Source of the DNA: DATECU01 sp035286745 | GTDB taxonomy: Bacteria; Acidobacteriota; Vicinamibacteria; Fen-336 | Assembly (NCBI GenBank): GCA_035286745.1 | Contig: DATECU010000294.1 | Coordinates: forward strand, 1 to 13,823 | Direction: 5' to 3' | Length of the DNA: 13,823 bases | Part shown: positions 1-7,136 of the stretch, piece after piece | How positions within the stretch are numbered: the stretch's first letter is position 1 | Layout: each line of letters opens with the position of its first letter | Notes under the pieces: generated by a model | Seen by the model: only the letters and a program-made list of their open reading frames with translations | What the model was told of the DNA's origin: nothing | Database searches by the model: none | Translations under genes and position numbers: made by a program

Positions 1-23
1 CGAATTCACTTCGGCCGCCGCGC

Positions 24-911
24 CTACGTCACCAGCACCGGGCAGGGGGCTTGCCGCACCACCCGCTCGGCATTGCTGCCCACCAGGTGATCCGACACGC
101 TGTCTCGGCCCCGGGTCGACATCACCACCAGGTCGGCCCTCACGGCCCGGGCCTCGCGCACGATGGCCTCAGAGGCCGCCCCGCCCTCCACGACCTTCAC
201 CTCCAGCGGCAGCCCCACGAACTCCGGCTCCAGGAAGCGTCGCACCGTCTCCTCCAGGCCTGCCCCGTCACGGCCCTGATGGACGACCAGCACTCGGGCG
301 TCCAACTCCCGGGCCAGAAGCGCACCTAACCCGAAGGCGCGCCGGGATGCCGGGGATAGGTCGGTGGCCAGCAGCAGCAGCCGGTACGGCAGCAGCAGAC
401 CATGCTCGGGCTCGCGGACCACCAGCACCGGTCGGCCGGCATTGCGAATCACCTCGGCCGCCACGCTGCCCAGGAACAGCCCGGAGAAGCCCTTGCGGCC
501 GCGGGTCGCCATCACCGTCAGGTCGGGCTGCTTCCGGCCCATGAAGTCGAGCAGGCTCACGTCCACCGCCGCCGGAGCGGCCGGCACCGTGACCACCACT
601 TTGAAGGGGAACCCCAGGCCTTCGGTGCGCCGCGCCAGCTCGGCCCTCGCCTCTTCGCCCAGGCGATTCCACACCTCCTCGGCGTTCCCCTTGACCCAGC
701 GAGAGTACTCCCGCCGCGCCAGCTCCACCGCGTGGTAGAGCGTGATGTTGGCGCCAAAGCGCTCGGCCAGGAACCGGGCGTGCTCGAAGGCGCGGTCCGA
801 CTCCACGCTCAGGTCGGTTGGGAACAGGATCTCCCGCAGGACGGGGGCGGCGCTCGCGGTCGCCGGCCCGGGCTCCGCCAGCTCCGGAACCAGGGTGAAG
901 TCGTCGCTCAT
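24..911 (-). CDS. Tandem-domain universal stress protein (UspA family), 295 aa
   Basis: The protein holds two UspA domains in tandem, roughly residues 25-166 and 175-295. Each starts with the typical strand (LREILFPTDLS; RLLLLATDLS) and ends with the nucleotide-loop signature. Domain 1 has ATRGRKGFSGLFLGS (135-149) and domain 2 has STRGRDSVSDHLVGS (265-279). Both fit the G-x9-G-S part of the ATP-binding motif of the MJ0577 subgroup, although the first Gly of the full G-x2-G-x9-G(S/T) pattern is Ala or Ser. Both domains are therefore predicted to bind ATP. Such proteins are cytoplasmic and usually induced by starvation or stress; the precise role is unknown. The ATG overlaps the stop of the upstream deacetylase gene as ATGA (908-911), so the two are probably translated in a coupled manner from one mRNA. 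The start fits a short polar N-terminal extension before domain 1. The stop is TAG. Confidence 0.93.
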   Translation of the reverse strand: MSDDFTLVPELAEPGPATASAAPVLREILFPTDLSVESDRAFEHARFLAERFGANITLYHAVELARREYSRWVKGNAEEVWNRLGEEARAELARRTEGLGFPFKVVVTVPAAPAAVDVSLLDFMGRKQPDLTVMATRGRKGFSGLFLGSVAAEVIRNAGRPVLVVREPEHGLLLPYRLLLLATDLSPASRRAFGLGALLARELDARVLVVHQGRDGAGLEETVRRFLEPEFVGLPLEVKVVEGGAASEAIVREARAVRADLVVMSTRGRDSVSDHLVGSNAERVVRQAPCPVLVT

Positions 912-2755
912 ACGGCCGTCCTTTCGAGAGCCACCGAGGCCACATGGAGGCCGGCATCAAGAAGGGCCTGCCGGGTCCGGTCTCGCACCCCCCGGTACCC
1001 GGCCGACTCCCAGTGAGCCCCCAGCCGCGGGCTGACCGCCAGGATCAAGTCGGCGGCCTCCCAGGCCACGGCCGAGCCGTCCCCCAGCCTCACCGCGCCG
1101 GACTGCAGCAGATCTGAAGCCTCGGCCACGCCCAACGGGGCCAGCACCTGACGCAAGGCCTCCATGCGTCCCTCCGCCTCCGGATCCCAGAAGCGGTACT
1201 CGCGTTCGACCGCCGCGTGGTGGTAGTGGGAAGGCCGTTGAACCAGCCCGTCCAGGCCCAGCCGCCGGCACGCCTGCACCAGGAGCTCCTGGATCTCGGC
1301 GGCCAGGCCGAGACCGGGGAAGCGCTGGCCCGGCGCCCGGGGTCGCTCCAGGCTGAAGTTGGCCGTGGGGTCCTGCAAGAGCAGCCACTCCACCGAGAGC
1401 AGCTCGAAGGGCGGAGCGACCTCTCCTTCCGGTTGCAGGGAGCGGCGCCGCATCACCAGCTCCATGAGCAGCAAGCCTTGCTGGCTCCCCTTGCTGCCGT
1501 GGATGCGAGCGAATTGCCGCTCGGGATCGGAGGCGTCGATGCTCACCAGGAGGTCCGAGAAGCCGCGCTGGCGCAGCTTCTCCAGGATCCCGTATCGCTC
1601 CAGGGCGTACTCGACGCCGCTGGCCGAGTAGAAGCCGAGCACCCGAGGCTCCGGTAGGCGCTCGAACAGGTCCTCGAACAGCTCCGCCTCGCTCAGCGTG
1701 AAAGCCACCTGGTCATCCCGCCGCAGCTCCCGCGGCTCCAGGCTCTGGGCAATGCGGCCGAACTCGGCCCTCAGATCGCCGTCCAGGATCGGCCTCACCT
1801 CAGCCTCTCCGGTGAGCAGGAAGCGCAACAGGCTGGCGGACGAGTTCCAGGCGTCCTTGCGGTAGCCCCCGGCCAGGGTGATGACCAGACGCGCCCCCGC
1901 CGCCCGGACCAGCCGCACGACGAAGAGGTCGCGCTCCAGCACCCCTTCCGGCGTGAGCGCGAAGCCGCCCAACGCATCGCCGGCCAGCACGTCGTTGCCC
2001 GCCAGGTAGAAGACCAGGCCGGGGCGGAAGCGCTCCAGGGCCCGGGGCAAGGTGGCGGCGAGCCGCTCCAGGTAGGCGCCATCGCCGATGCCGGGAGGCA
2101 ACAGATAGGACTCGCTGCTGGCCGGGTGCTCATGGACCCAGATCGAACCGTCCAACGAATAGACCAAGACTGACGGATCGCTGGAGAAGCCCACCACGTT
2201 CCCATTGCCCTGGTGGTAGTCGAGGTCCACGATCAGGATGGGTGCCTGGTACCCGAGACCACGCAGGTGGGAGATGGCCACCGCCACGTCGTTGAACACG
2301 CAGAAGCCACCACCGCGGTCGGGTTCGGCGTGGTGGAAGCCGCCTCCCAGGTTGAACGCCACCCGCAGACCGCCCCGCGCCGCCGCCCGGGCAGCGGCGA
2401 TCGTCCCCCCCACCGCACGGCGTTGGGCGTAGATGAGAGGATCCACCTCGATCTCCTGGGGGTCCATGGCGAAGATGTGGCCCAGCGTCTCGCGGTCGGT
2501 CGTGCTCTCCAGGTACTCGCGGGTGTGGAAGCGGCCGAGATCGTCGAACGAGGCCAGGCGCGGGCTTCGGAGGGAGCCCGCGCGCAGGACGCCTTCGCTG
2601 GCCAACCGCCCCACCGCCTGCTCGACCCGGTTCACCGGCAGGCCTGGAACCCGGCAGGTGCGCGACAGGCACTCGGGCGCGTACTCGGGGTGGTAGTAGA
2701 GCCCGAGGCTGGTCCTTAGCCGAACCCAGGCCCGAACCCGGTGCCAGAGCGCCAT
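908..2755 (-). CDS. Histone deacetylase family protein with long C-terminal extension, 615 aa
   Basis: Residues about 15-320 form an arginase/deacetylase fold typical of class I/II HDACs and bacterial acetylpolyamine amidohydrolases. The catalytic parts are all visible: the His pair H141-H142 in GGGFHHAEPDRGGGFCVFND, zinc ligands D179 and H181 in IVDLDYHQGNG, the third ligand D255 in LAGNDVLAGD, and the transition-state Tyr Y298 in LAGGYRKD. It should be an active zinc deacylase; the substrate cannot be read from sequence. Residues about 350-615 are an additional region not needed for the deacetylase fold, and 352-540 may be GNAT-like (see findings). Single-domain bacterial relatives usually have about 300-380 residues, so this is roughly twice normal length. 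I chose the ATG at 2755 because AGGA lies 8 nt upstream and the protein then starts just before the domain; the frame is open further upstream to 2899. It is the first gene of an operon with the stress protein, which it overlaps by 4 nt. Confidence 0.93.
   Translation of the reverse strand: MALWHRVRAWVRLRTSLGLYYHPEYAPECLSRTCRVPGLPVNRVEQAVGRLASEGVLRAGSLRSPRLASFDDLGRFHTREYLESTTDRETLGHIFAMDPQEIEVDPLIYAQRRAVGGTIAAARAAARGGLRVAFNLGGGFHHAEPDRGGGFCVFNDVAVAISHLRGLGYQAPILIVDLDYHQGNGNVVGFSSDPSVLVYSLDGSIWVHEHPASSESYLLPPGIGDGAYLERLAATLPRALERFRPGLVFYLAGNDVLAGDALGGFALTPEGVLERDLFVVRLVRAAGARLVITLAGGYRKDAWNSSASLLRFLLTGEAEVRPILDGDLRAEFGRIAQSLEPRELRRDDQVAFTLSEAELFEDLFERLPEPRVLGFYSASGVEYALERYGILEKLRQRGFSDLLVSIDASDPERQFARIHGSKGSQQGLLLMELVMRRRSLQPEGEVAPPFELLSVEWLLLQDPTANFSLERPRAPGQRFPGLGLAAEIQELLVQACRRLGLDGLVQRPSHYHHAAVEREYRFWDPEAEGRMEALRQVLAPLGVAEASDLLQSGAVRLGDGSAVAWEAADLILAVSPRLGAHWESAGYRGVRDRTRQALLDAGLHVASVALERTAV
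1151..1702 (-). other. Extra C-terminal region of the deacetylase, possibly GNAT-like
   Basis: This covers residues about 352-535 of the deacetylase. In order it shows a strand-helix start (LGFYSASGVEYALERYGI), a hydrophobic strand (FELLSVEWLLLQDP), then RFPGLGL (478-484), a long amphipathic helix (EIQELLVQACRRLGLDGL), and SHYHHA near 509-514 followed by YRFWDPEAEGR. The R-x-x-G-x-G at 478-483 followed by a helix and strand matches motif A of GNAT acetyltransferases in pattern only. The family is not identified, so this is a hypothesis. Confidence 0.4.
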
Positions 2756-2889
2756 GGTGGGATTCCTGTCATGCATGGGGCCCGCCACGGGCGCCGCCGA
2801 CAACGAGAAGACCACAACCAAGCGAGGAACACAACGACCCAGGGGAATAGTGCATCCCTCCCGGCTGTACCGGCCACAGGAGGTTGACC
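2756..2889. promoter_or_regulatory. Divergent intergenic region between deacetylase operon and secreted protein gene
   Basis: These 134 bp separate two head-to-head genes and must carry start signals for both. A perfect AGGAGG at 2878-2883 serves the plus-strand gene, and an AGGA 8 nt before the minus-strand ATG serves the deacetylase. I see no convincing -35/-10 pair on either strand. Confidence 0.6.
2878..2883 (+). promoter_or_regulatory. Ribosome binding site AGGAGG that decides the start at 2890
   Basis: AGGAGG is followed by a 6-nt spacer (TTGACC) and ATG at 2890. An in-frame TTG at 2884 directly abuts the motif and is therefore not a credible start. Confidence 0.8.
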
Positions 2890-3738
2890 ATGCGCGCACT
2901 GGCTCTCTTCACCGCCGCCGTCACCCTGGTCGCCCCCGGCATCGGCCGGGCTCATGACTCGGGCTTCTGGGAGGCGCCGGGTTCTCTGGTCTCGGTCGCC
3001 GTCGAGGTCGACGGGCGCTCGGCCCCGCTCTACGCCGCCACTGACGGCTCGGGCCGCTACTACCTCGAGGCCCGGGCGGGCTCACGCTACCAGGTCCGAA
3101 TCGCCAGCCGTTCGTCCGAACGCATCGGCGTTCGCCTCACCGTCGACGGCCTGAACGCGGTGAGCGGCGAACGCGACCAGACCTCCTGGTGGGAAGGGCG
3201 GCGACCCGGGCGCATGTACGTCCTCGACCCCTGGGGCTCGACTGTAGTTCGGGGCTGGCGAACCTCTCTCGATGAGGTGCGGCTCTTCACCTTCGTCGAC
3301 GAGGAGCGTTCCTACGCCGCGCGCTCCGGCAAGGCCAACGAGAAGATGGGTTGGATCGAGGTGGCGGTCTTCCGGGAGCGCCATCGGCCGCGTCCCATGA
3401 CCCCGGGCTGGTCGATCACGCCGCCCCCCGCGCGCGAGCGCGAGGAAGCGGACGGCGAGGCCCGGTCCTCGGGAGAGGGCGCCGCCAAGGCAGCCCCCTC
3501 GGCTCGGGCCGAGGGCCCGCGGCCCGATCGCCAGTCCTACCCGGGAACCGGCTGGGGTGCTCCGGCCGAAGACCGGGCGGTCGTGGTCGCCTTCGAGCCG
3601 CAGTCGACGCCGGCGGAGCAGGTGACGCTGCGCTACGAGTACGCGAGCGCGCTGCGCGCCCTCGGCATTCTGCCGCCCCGGTGGCACCGCGACCGGCTGG
3701 CCGAGCGCGACAGCGGCTTCGCCAAGCCCCCGCGGTAG
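2890..3738 (+). CDS. Secreted protein of unknown function, 282 aa
   Basis: The first 21 residues (MRALALFTAAVTLVAPGIGRA) are a Sec signal peptide with probable cleavage before HDSG, so the protein is exported. Residues about 30-165 form a beta-rich module with a strand rich in charged and small residues (YQVRIASRSSERIGVRLTVD), then LNAVSGE, MYVLDPWGSTVVRGWR and FTFVDEERSYAARSGKANEKMGWIEVAVF. I believe similar segments occur in unnamed exported proteins of other GC-rich bacteria, but I know no function. Residues about 170-228 are a Pro/Ala/Glu/Arg-rich linker of low complexity. A second short conserved-looking segment (VTLRYEYASALRALGILPPRW, about 245-265) ends the protein. No cysteine, transmembrane helix or catalytic motif is apparent after the signal. 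It is transcribed divergently from the deacetylase operon. Confidence 0.82.
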   Translation: MRALALFTAAVTLVAPGIGRAHDSGFWEAPGSLVSVAVEVDGRSAPLYAATDGSGRYYLEARAGSRYQVRIASRSSERIGVRLTVDGLNAVSGERDQTSWWEGRRPGRMYVLDPWGSTVVRGWRTSLDEVRLFTFVDEERSYAARSGKANEKMGWIEVAVFRERHRPRPMTPGWSITPPPAREREEADGEARSSGEGAAKAAPSARAEGPRPDRQSYPGTGWGAPAEDRAVVVAFEPQSTPAEQVTLRYEYASALRALGILPPRWHRDRLAERDSGFAKPPR

Positions 3739-3748
3739 AGGGCGTGCA

Positions 3749-3850
3749 TTGACTGTGGGGGCGTACATCCGACAGCTTCCTCCTGGCAGCCGCTCGAAGG
3801 AGGACATCGATCGCCAGATCCGCCAAGAACGCGACTCCTGGCGCGATTGA
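3749..3850 (+). CDS. Candidate small protein, 33 aa, TTG start
   Basis: Reading from TTG 3749 gives a 33-residue peptide ending in TGA at 3848-3850. It includes AYIRQLPPGSRS and KEDIDRQIRQERDSWRD. The tail is a charged, amphipathic helix-like segment resembling ends of small antitoxin-type or DNA-binding proteins, which is an impression and not an identification. The start is uncertain: TTG has GAGG at about 3738-3741 upstream, and an in-frame GTG lies at 3755. It begins 10 bp after the stop of the secreted-protein gene and could be co-transcribed with it. No toxin gene follows, because the next gene converges from the other strand. It could equally be chance coding or the remnant of a longer gene. 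Confidence 0.38.
   Translation: MTVGAYIRQLPPGSRSKEDIDRQIRQERDSWRD
3778..3804. terminator. Inverted repeat in the convergent gap (possible hairpin)
   Basis: TCCTCCT (3778-3784) and AGGAGGA (3798-3804) are perfect complements separated by 13 nt, giving a 7-bp stem. It lies between two convergent genes, where a bidirectional terminator would be expected, but there is no T-run on either strand. It also lies inside the candidate small ORF. Confidence 0.3.
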
Positions 3851-3857
3851 TGCGGCT

Positions 3858-5648
3858 CTAAGCGCAGGCCCGCCCCGCGAGCAGCAGCCCCTCAGCGATC
3901 TCTAGCGCGTCGGTGGCCCAGCAGGCCAGCGGTCGCGGCCGCGGGCTGGCACCGGCCATCGGCCGACAACTCAGCACTTGCGAGCGCCACTGGGGGGGCA
4001 CCCCGTTGCGGCCGTAGACGGCTCCCAACAGCGCCCCGGTGACGGCAGCGTTGGTGTCGGTGTCGCCGCCCCGGCGCACGCTGGCGACCACGCCCTCCTC
4101 CAGCGTCGGAGCGTGAAGCAGCTCGTAGAACGCGTTCTGCAAAGCGACCAGCACCCAGCCGGTGCGGGCTCCCTCCGCGTTGGGCGGCTGCTCCGGCGCC
4201 CGAGCCAGGGCCCCCACCACCGACTCGGCGGCTTCGGCCCGCGCCCAGTCCAGGGCCGCCGTAAACGCCGCCCGGGGACCGTCGCCGGCTCGTACCGCAT
4301 GGGCGATGGCGATCGCGTAGGCGGCGGTGGCGTCACCGCACACCGGGTGGGGATGGGTGAGGGCCGCATCCTGCCGCGCCAGACGAGCGGTCTCGGCCGG
4401 GGTCTCGGCGTGGGCCAGGATGCCCAGCGGGCTCGCCCGCATCAGCGAGCCATTGGCCTGGCTTTCGGGATCCGGCTGCCCGGAGAGGGCGGCTCGCACC
4501 GTGCGCCCGCAGTCGAAGGGATCGGAAGCCAGCCAGACCCGGTAGGCGTGGAGCGCGGCTTCTGCGCTGTATCCGCGGTTCGCCAGGATCGAGCGAGCCA
4601 GGGCCAGCGCCAGCTCCGAGTCGTCGGTCGGCTGGCCGGCCAGCAGTCGCCACTGACCGCCATCGGCCAGCAGGCGCGGGCCGTCGCTGTGGCGAGCCGC
4701 GATCTCGGAGGCTCCCTGGAACTCCACCAGTCCGCCCAGGCTGTCGCCGGCAACCTGGCCCAGAAGACACCCCTGCGCGCGAGAGAGGCGCCCGGCTTCG
4801 GTCACGGCTCGGCCCGGAGCCAGGCCTGACCCCAGGTCCAGCACGCCCCGGGTGGTCACTTCCTCCCAGGGCCGCCGCGCCAACTCGATCGCCACCTCCC
4901 CCGAGCCGGCGAAAGCCCGGCGCGCCCGACTGCTGCCGTCCTCGCCGTAGACGATCTCCTGTCCCGACTCGTTGACCAGCAGACCACCGGCAGCCCGGAT
5001 CAGGGCATGGCCGGCGGCATAGTCCCAGGCCCCGGGGGCGAAGAGCGAGGTGGCGGCCGCCGCCTCTCCCGCCGCCACCAGCGCCAAACGATGGGCGATG
5101 CTGGGCACCGAACGGTAGCGGGCGGGGGCCACGCAGGCCAGGTTCCCCCGGGGATCGAGGTCGCCCTTGCTGGACACCAACACCACGTCCGCCGCCCCCA
5201 GCGTCACGGGGAGCCGAGCCACCACGGGCCGCTGGTTGCGGGTGAGCGGGCCCGTGCCTTCGGCCCAGGCGAAGAGGTCCCCCGCGTCGTCGGGATAGGC
5301 GAAGGCGAAGACGACGCCCAGCACCGGCCGCCGGTCCACCAACAGGCCGATGGAGACCGCGCTGCCTCGACGTCCCTCGAGGTAGTCGCGGGTGCCGTCG
5401 TTGGGATCGACCAGCCAGCGGGGCGCCCCGGAGACACCCTCATGCCGGCCCGTCTCTTCGCCCAGATAGCCCCAGTGGGGGAAGGTCGAGGTGAGCCGGC
5501 TCCGGATCAGCCGTTCGGCCTCCAGATCGGCCTCGGCCTTGTCCACCTGGCCGCGGGGGCCTCCGACCCGATGGAAGTCGGCACGCAGGATGTCGCCGGC
5601 CGCGCGGGCGGCGGCCAGGGCTTGGTCCAGGACTGGCTTGAGATCCAT
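3858..5648 (-). CDS. Fusion of inositol-monophosphatase-family phosphatase and ADP-ribosylglycohydrolase, 596 aa
   Basis: Residues about 1-265 are an inositol monophosphatase/CysQ-type metal-dependent phosphatase. They carry motif 1 GEETG (63-67), motif 2 DPNDGTRDY (81-89; metal ligands D81 and D84) and motif 3 WDYAAG (208-213; D209). Residues about 288-596 are an ADP-ribosylglycohydrolase (DraG/ARH family). They carry GDSLGGLVEF with E309, TDDSE (T341, D342, D343), NGSLMR (399-404), THPHP (431-435) and GGDTDTNAA (527-535; D529, D531, T532). The dinuclear-metal residues of ARH enzymes are all present. Both halves therefore look catalytic: one removes a phosphate from a small molecule (sugar, inositol or nucleotide), the other cleaves an ADP-ribosyl bond. 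No signal peptide is seen, so it is cytoplasmic. The start ATG has GGGAG only 3 nt upstream, a short spacing, but the N-terminus fits the family. The DUF6335-like gene ends 22 bp upstream on the same strand. Confidence 0.93.
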   Translation of the reverse strand: MDLKPVLDQALAAARAAGDILRADFHRVGGPRGQVDKAEADLEAERLIRSRLTSTFPHWGYLGEETGRHEGVSGAPRWLVDPNDGTRDYLEGRRGSAVSIGLLVDRRPVLGVVFAFAYPDDAGDLFAWAEGTGPLTRNQRPVVARLPVTLGAADVVLVSSKGDLDPRGNLACVAPARYRSVPSIAHRLALVAAGEAAAATSLFAPGAWDYAAGHALIRAAGGLLVNESGQEIVYGEDGSSRARRAFAGSGEVAIELARRPWEEVTTRGVLDLGSGLAPGRAVTEAGRLSRAQGCLLGQVAGDSLGGLVEFQGASEIAARHSDGPRLLADGGQWRLLAGQPTDDSELALALARSILANRGYSAEAALHAYRVWLASDPFDCGRTVRAALSGQPDPESQANGSLMRASPLGILAHAETPAETARLARQDAALTHPHPVCGDATAAYAIAIAHAVRAGDGPRAAFTAALDWARAEAAESVVGALARAPEQPPNAEGARTGWVLVALQNAFYELLHAPTLEEGVVASVRRGGDTDTNAAVTGALLGAVYGRNGVPPQWRSQVLSCRPMAGASPRPRPLACWATDALEIAEGLLLAGRACA

Positions 5649-5670
5649 GGGCTCCCGGGGAGGGTTTGAA

Positions 5671-6114
5671 TTAGGTGCGAGGGCGACCCGGCGGCTGCAG
5701 CTCTTCGCGGTGCCGGTCGCGGCGGGCCATCACCTCCGATGAGGTGCGCAGCGCTCCGCTATCCTCCTCCTGCACGCCGTAGGCCCGTCCGATCTCGTCC
5801 ACGTTGTTCTGATCCGGCGTCGGGGAACCGGAACCGGGCAGGTCCTCGCCGGCGTATTCGTTCTCCAGCGTGCTGTCGTCCGGATCCCCCACCTTGAGTT
5901 CGTCTTCATGAGGGATCTCGTGGCGTCGCTGGTGGGCGTCGGAGGAAACGGGCAGGAGGCCGGTCTTCAGGGCCTCGGCGGCCACCGCGGTCGGCGAGGC
6001 CTGATGTTGCGGATCGCCCAGCCACCGAGCCGCCCCACCCTGTCGGTCCCGGTTGGTGCGAGCACGGGTGGTTGGCGTCCGCTTGGCTCGGGCCGGTTTG
6101 GGCTTCGCCTGCAT
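5671..6114 (-). CDS. Small charged hypothetical protein, DUF6335-like, 147 aa
   Basis: The N-terminal third is strongly basic and rich in Lys, Arg, Pro and Thr (MQAKPKPARAKRTPTTRART), suggesting disorder or nucleic-acid contact. The C-terminal half is acidic then mixed: KVGDPDDSTLENEYAGED, GSPTPDQNNVDEIGRAYGV, then SSEVMARRDRHREEL. The combination 'EYAGE...TPDQN.VDEIGRA.G' followed by a 'RRDRHR.EL' tail is what I recall of the DUF6335 family, whose function is unknown; this assignment is from memory. The ATG at 6114 is favoured, but AAGGAG lies 15 nt upstream, which is long, and an in-frame TTG at 6153 would add 13 residues. It lies 71 bp after the M48 protease gene and 22 bp before the fusion enzyme gene. 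Confidence 0.72.
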   Translation of the reverse strand: MQAKPKPARAKRTPTTRARTNRDRQGGAARWLGDPQHQASPTAVAAEALKTGLLPVSSDAHQRRHEIPHEDELKVGDPDDSTLENEYAGEDLPGSGSPTPDQNNVDEIGRAYGVQEEDSGALRTSSEVMARRDRHREELQPPGRPRT

Positions 6115-6185
6115 CCTGGGGATACGTTGCTCCTTTTCGGGTCCGGGCGTCAAGCCCTGCTCGCGACCACGCGACCACGACCCCC

Positions 6186-7136
6186 TCAGCGCAATGAACC
6201 CGACACCCCCTGGCCGCGCTCTCTCCTCTCCTCGGAGTCCTCGGAGCCACCCAGCGGGTTTCGCCCCAGCTCCAGGTTCGAGGGTGGTCCCTGGGGGTAC
6301 TTCTTGGCGATCAGCTCCCGGATCTTGCCGCTGCGGTTCCCGGGGTCGGGGTGGCTGCTCAGGAACTCGGCCTTGCGGCGGCCCCCGCTGGCCTTGGCCA
6401 GCACCTCCATGACGTCGATCAGGGCCCGCGGATCGTAGCCCGCTTCGGACATGAACTCGACGCCCAACGAATCGGCTTGCAGCTCGTCCTCGCGACCGTA
6501 GCTGAGCTTGGCCAGGTTGGCCACGAAAGAGGCGACCTGGGCGGCCTCCCGACCCCGGCCTCGCTCGTCGGAAGCGGCGACGCCTACCGCCCCCACCAGG
6601 ATCTTGGCCAGTTGCCCCTTGGCCAGCTTCTCGGCGCCATGTCGGCCCACCACGTGACCCACCTCGTGACCCAGGACCCCCGCGACCTGCGCCTCATTCG
6701 TCAGGCGCTTGAGCAGGCCCCTGGTGATGAAGATGGGGCCCCCGGGCAGGGCGAAGGCGTTCACCGTCTCCGCGTCCTTCAGCACGTGGAACTTGAAGCG
6801 GTAGGGTGTGTTCTTGGCGGCGGTGCTGCTCACCAGCCGCTCGCCGATGCGCTCGATGCGGGCGGTGAGCTCGGAATCCCGGTCCAGGCCCCCGAACTGC
6901 GCGGCCATCCGCGGCGTCGACTTGAGCCCCAGCGCCACCTCCTGATCGGTGGTGAGGGCGATCGCCTGGGTCTCGCCGGTCACCGGGTTCACCTGGCGGG
7001 AGCGGAAGTAGCTGAACACGCCGCCCAGCGCCATCACCAGGGCGATGATGAGTCGCGCCTTGACCGGCAACCGGCCGAAGCCTCCCAGCCCCCCCAGTCG
7101 CCCGGACCTTCGGAATCCCGACCTTCGGAATCTCAT
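6186..7136 (-). CDS. M48 family zinc metalloprotease, membrane-anchored, 316 aa
   Basis: A basic N-terminus (MRFRRSGFRRSGR) precedes one hydrophobic segment at about 27-44 (ARLIIALVMALGGVFSYF), so this is probably a signal anchor with the catalytic domain outside the cytoplasm. The peptidase core has HEVGH at 157-161 (zinc ligands H157 and H161, catalytic E158). The third-ligand motif EDELQADSLG follows at 216-225, with E218 the likely ligand, and then SHPDPGNR near 261-268. It resembles the LoiP/BepA type of periplasmic quality-control protease but lacks the TPR domain of BepA. The charged tail after 285 looks disordered. The ATG at 7136 has GGAGGAGA 5 nt upstream and overlaps the TGA of the lipoprotein gene as ATGA, indicating translational coupling. 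The frame is open further upstream, but only as antisense to the reading of that gene. Confidence 0.92.
   Translation of the reverse strand: MRFRRSGFRRSGRLGGLGGFGRLPVKARLIIALVMALGGVFSYFRSRQVNPVTGETQAIALTTDQEVALGLKSTPRMAAQFGGLDRDSELTARIERIGERLVSSTAAKNTPYRFKFHVLKDAETVNAFALPGGPIFITRGLLKRLTNEAQVAGVLGHEVGHVVGRHGAEKLAKGQLAKILVGAVGVAASDERGRGREAAQVASFVANLAKLSYGREDELQADSLGVEFMSEAGYDPRALIDVMEVLAKASGGRRKAEFLSSHPDPGNRSGKIRELIAKKYPQGPPSNLELGRNPLGGSEDSEERRERGQGVSGSLR

Noticed and set aside
402..1016. Long plus-strand open frames opposite the stress protein
   Set aside because: They lie antisense to a clear UspA gene, have Arg/His/Pro-rich low-information translations and match no family; they are GC-driven shadows.
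2756..2899. Deacetylase start upstream of 2755
   Set aside because: The extra 48 residues have no family match and would fill most of the divergent intergenic region; the ATG at 2755 has its own AGGA at good spacing.
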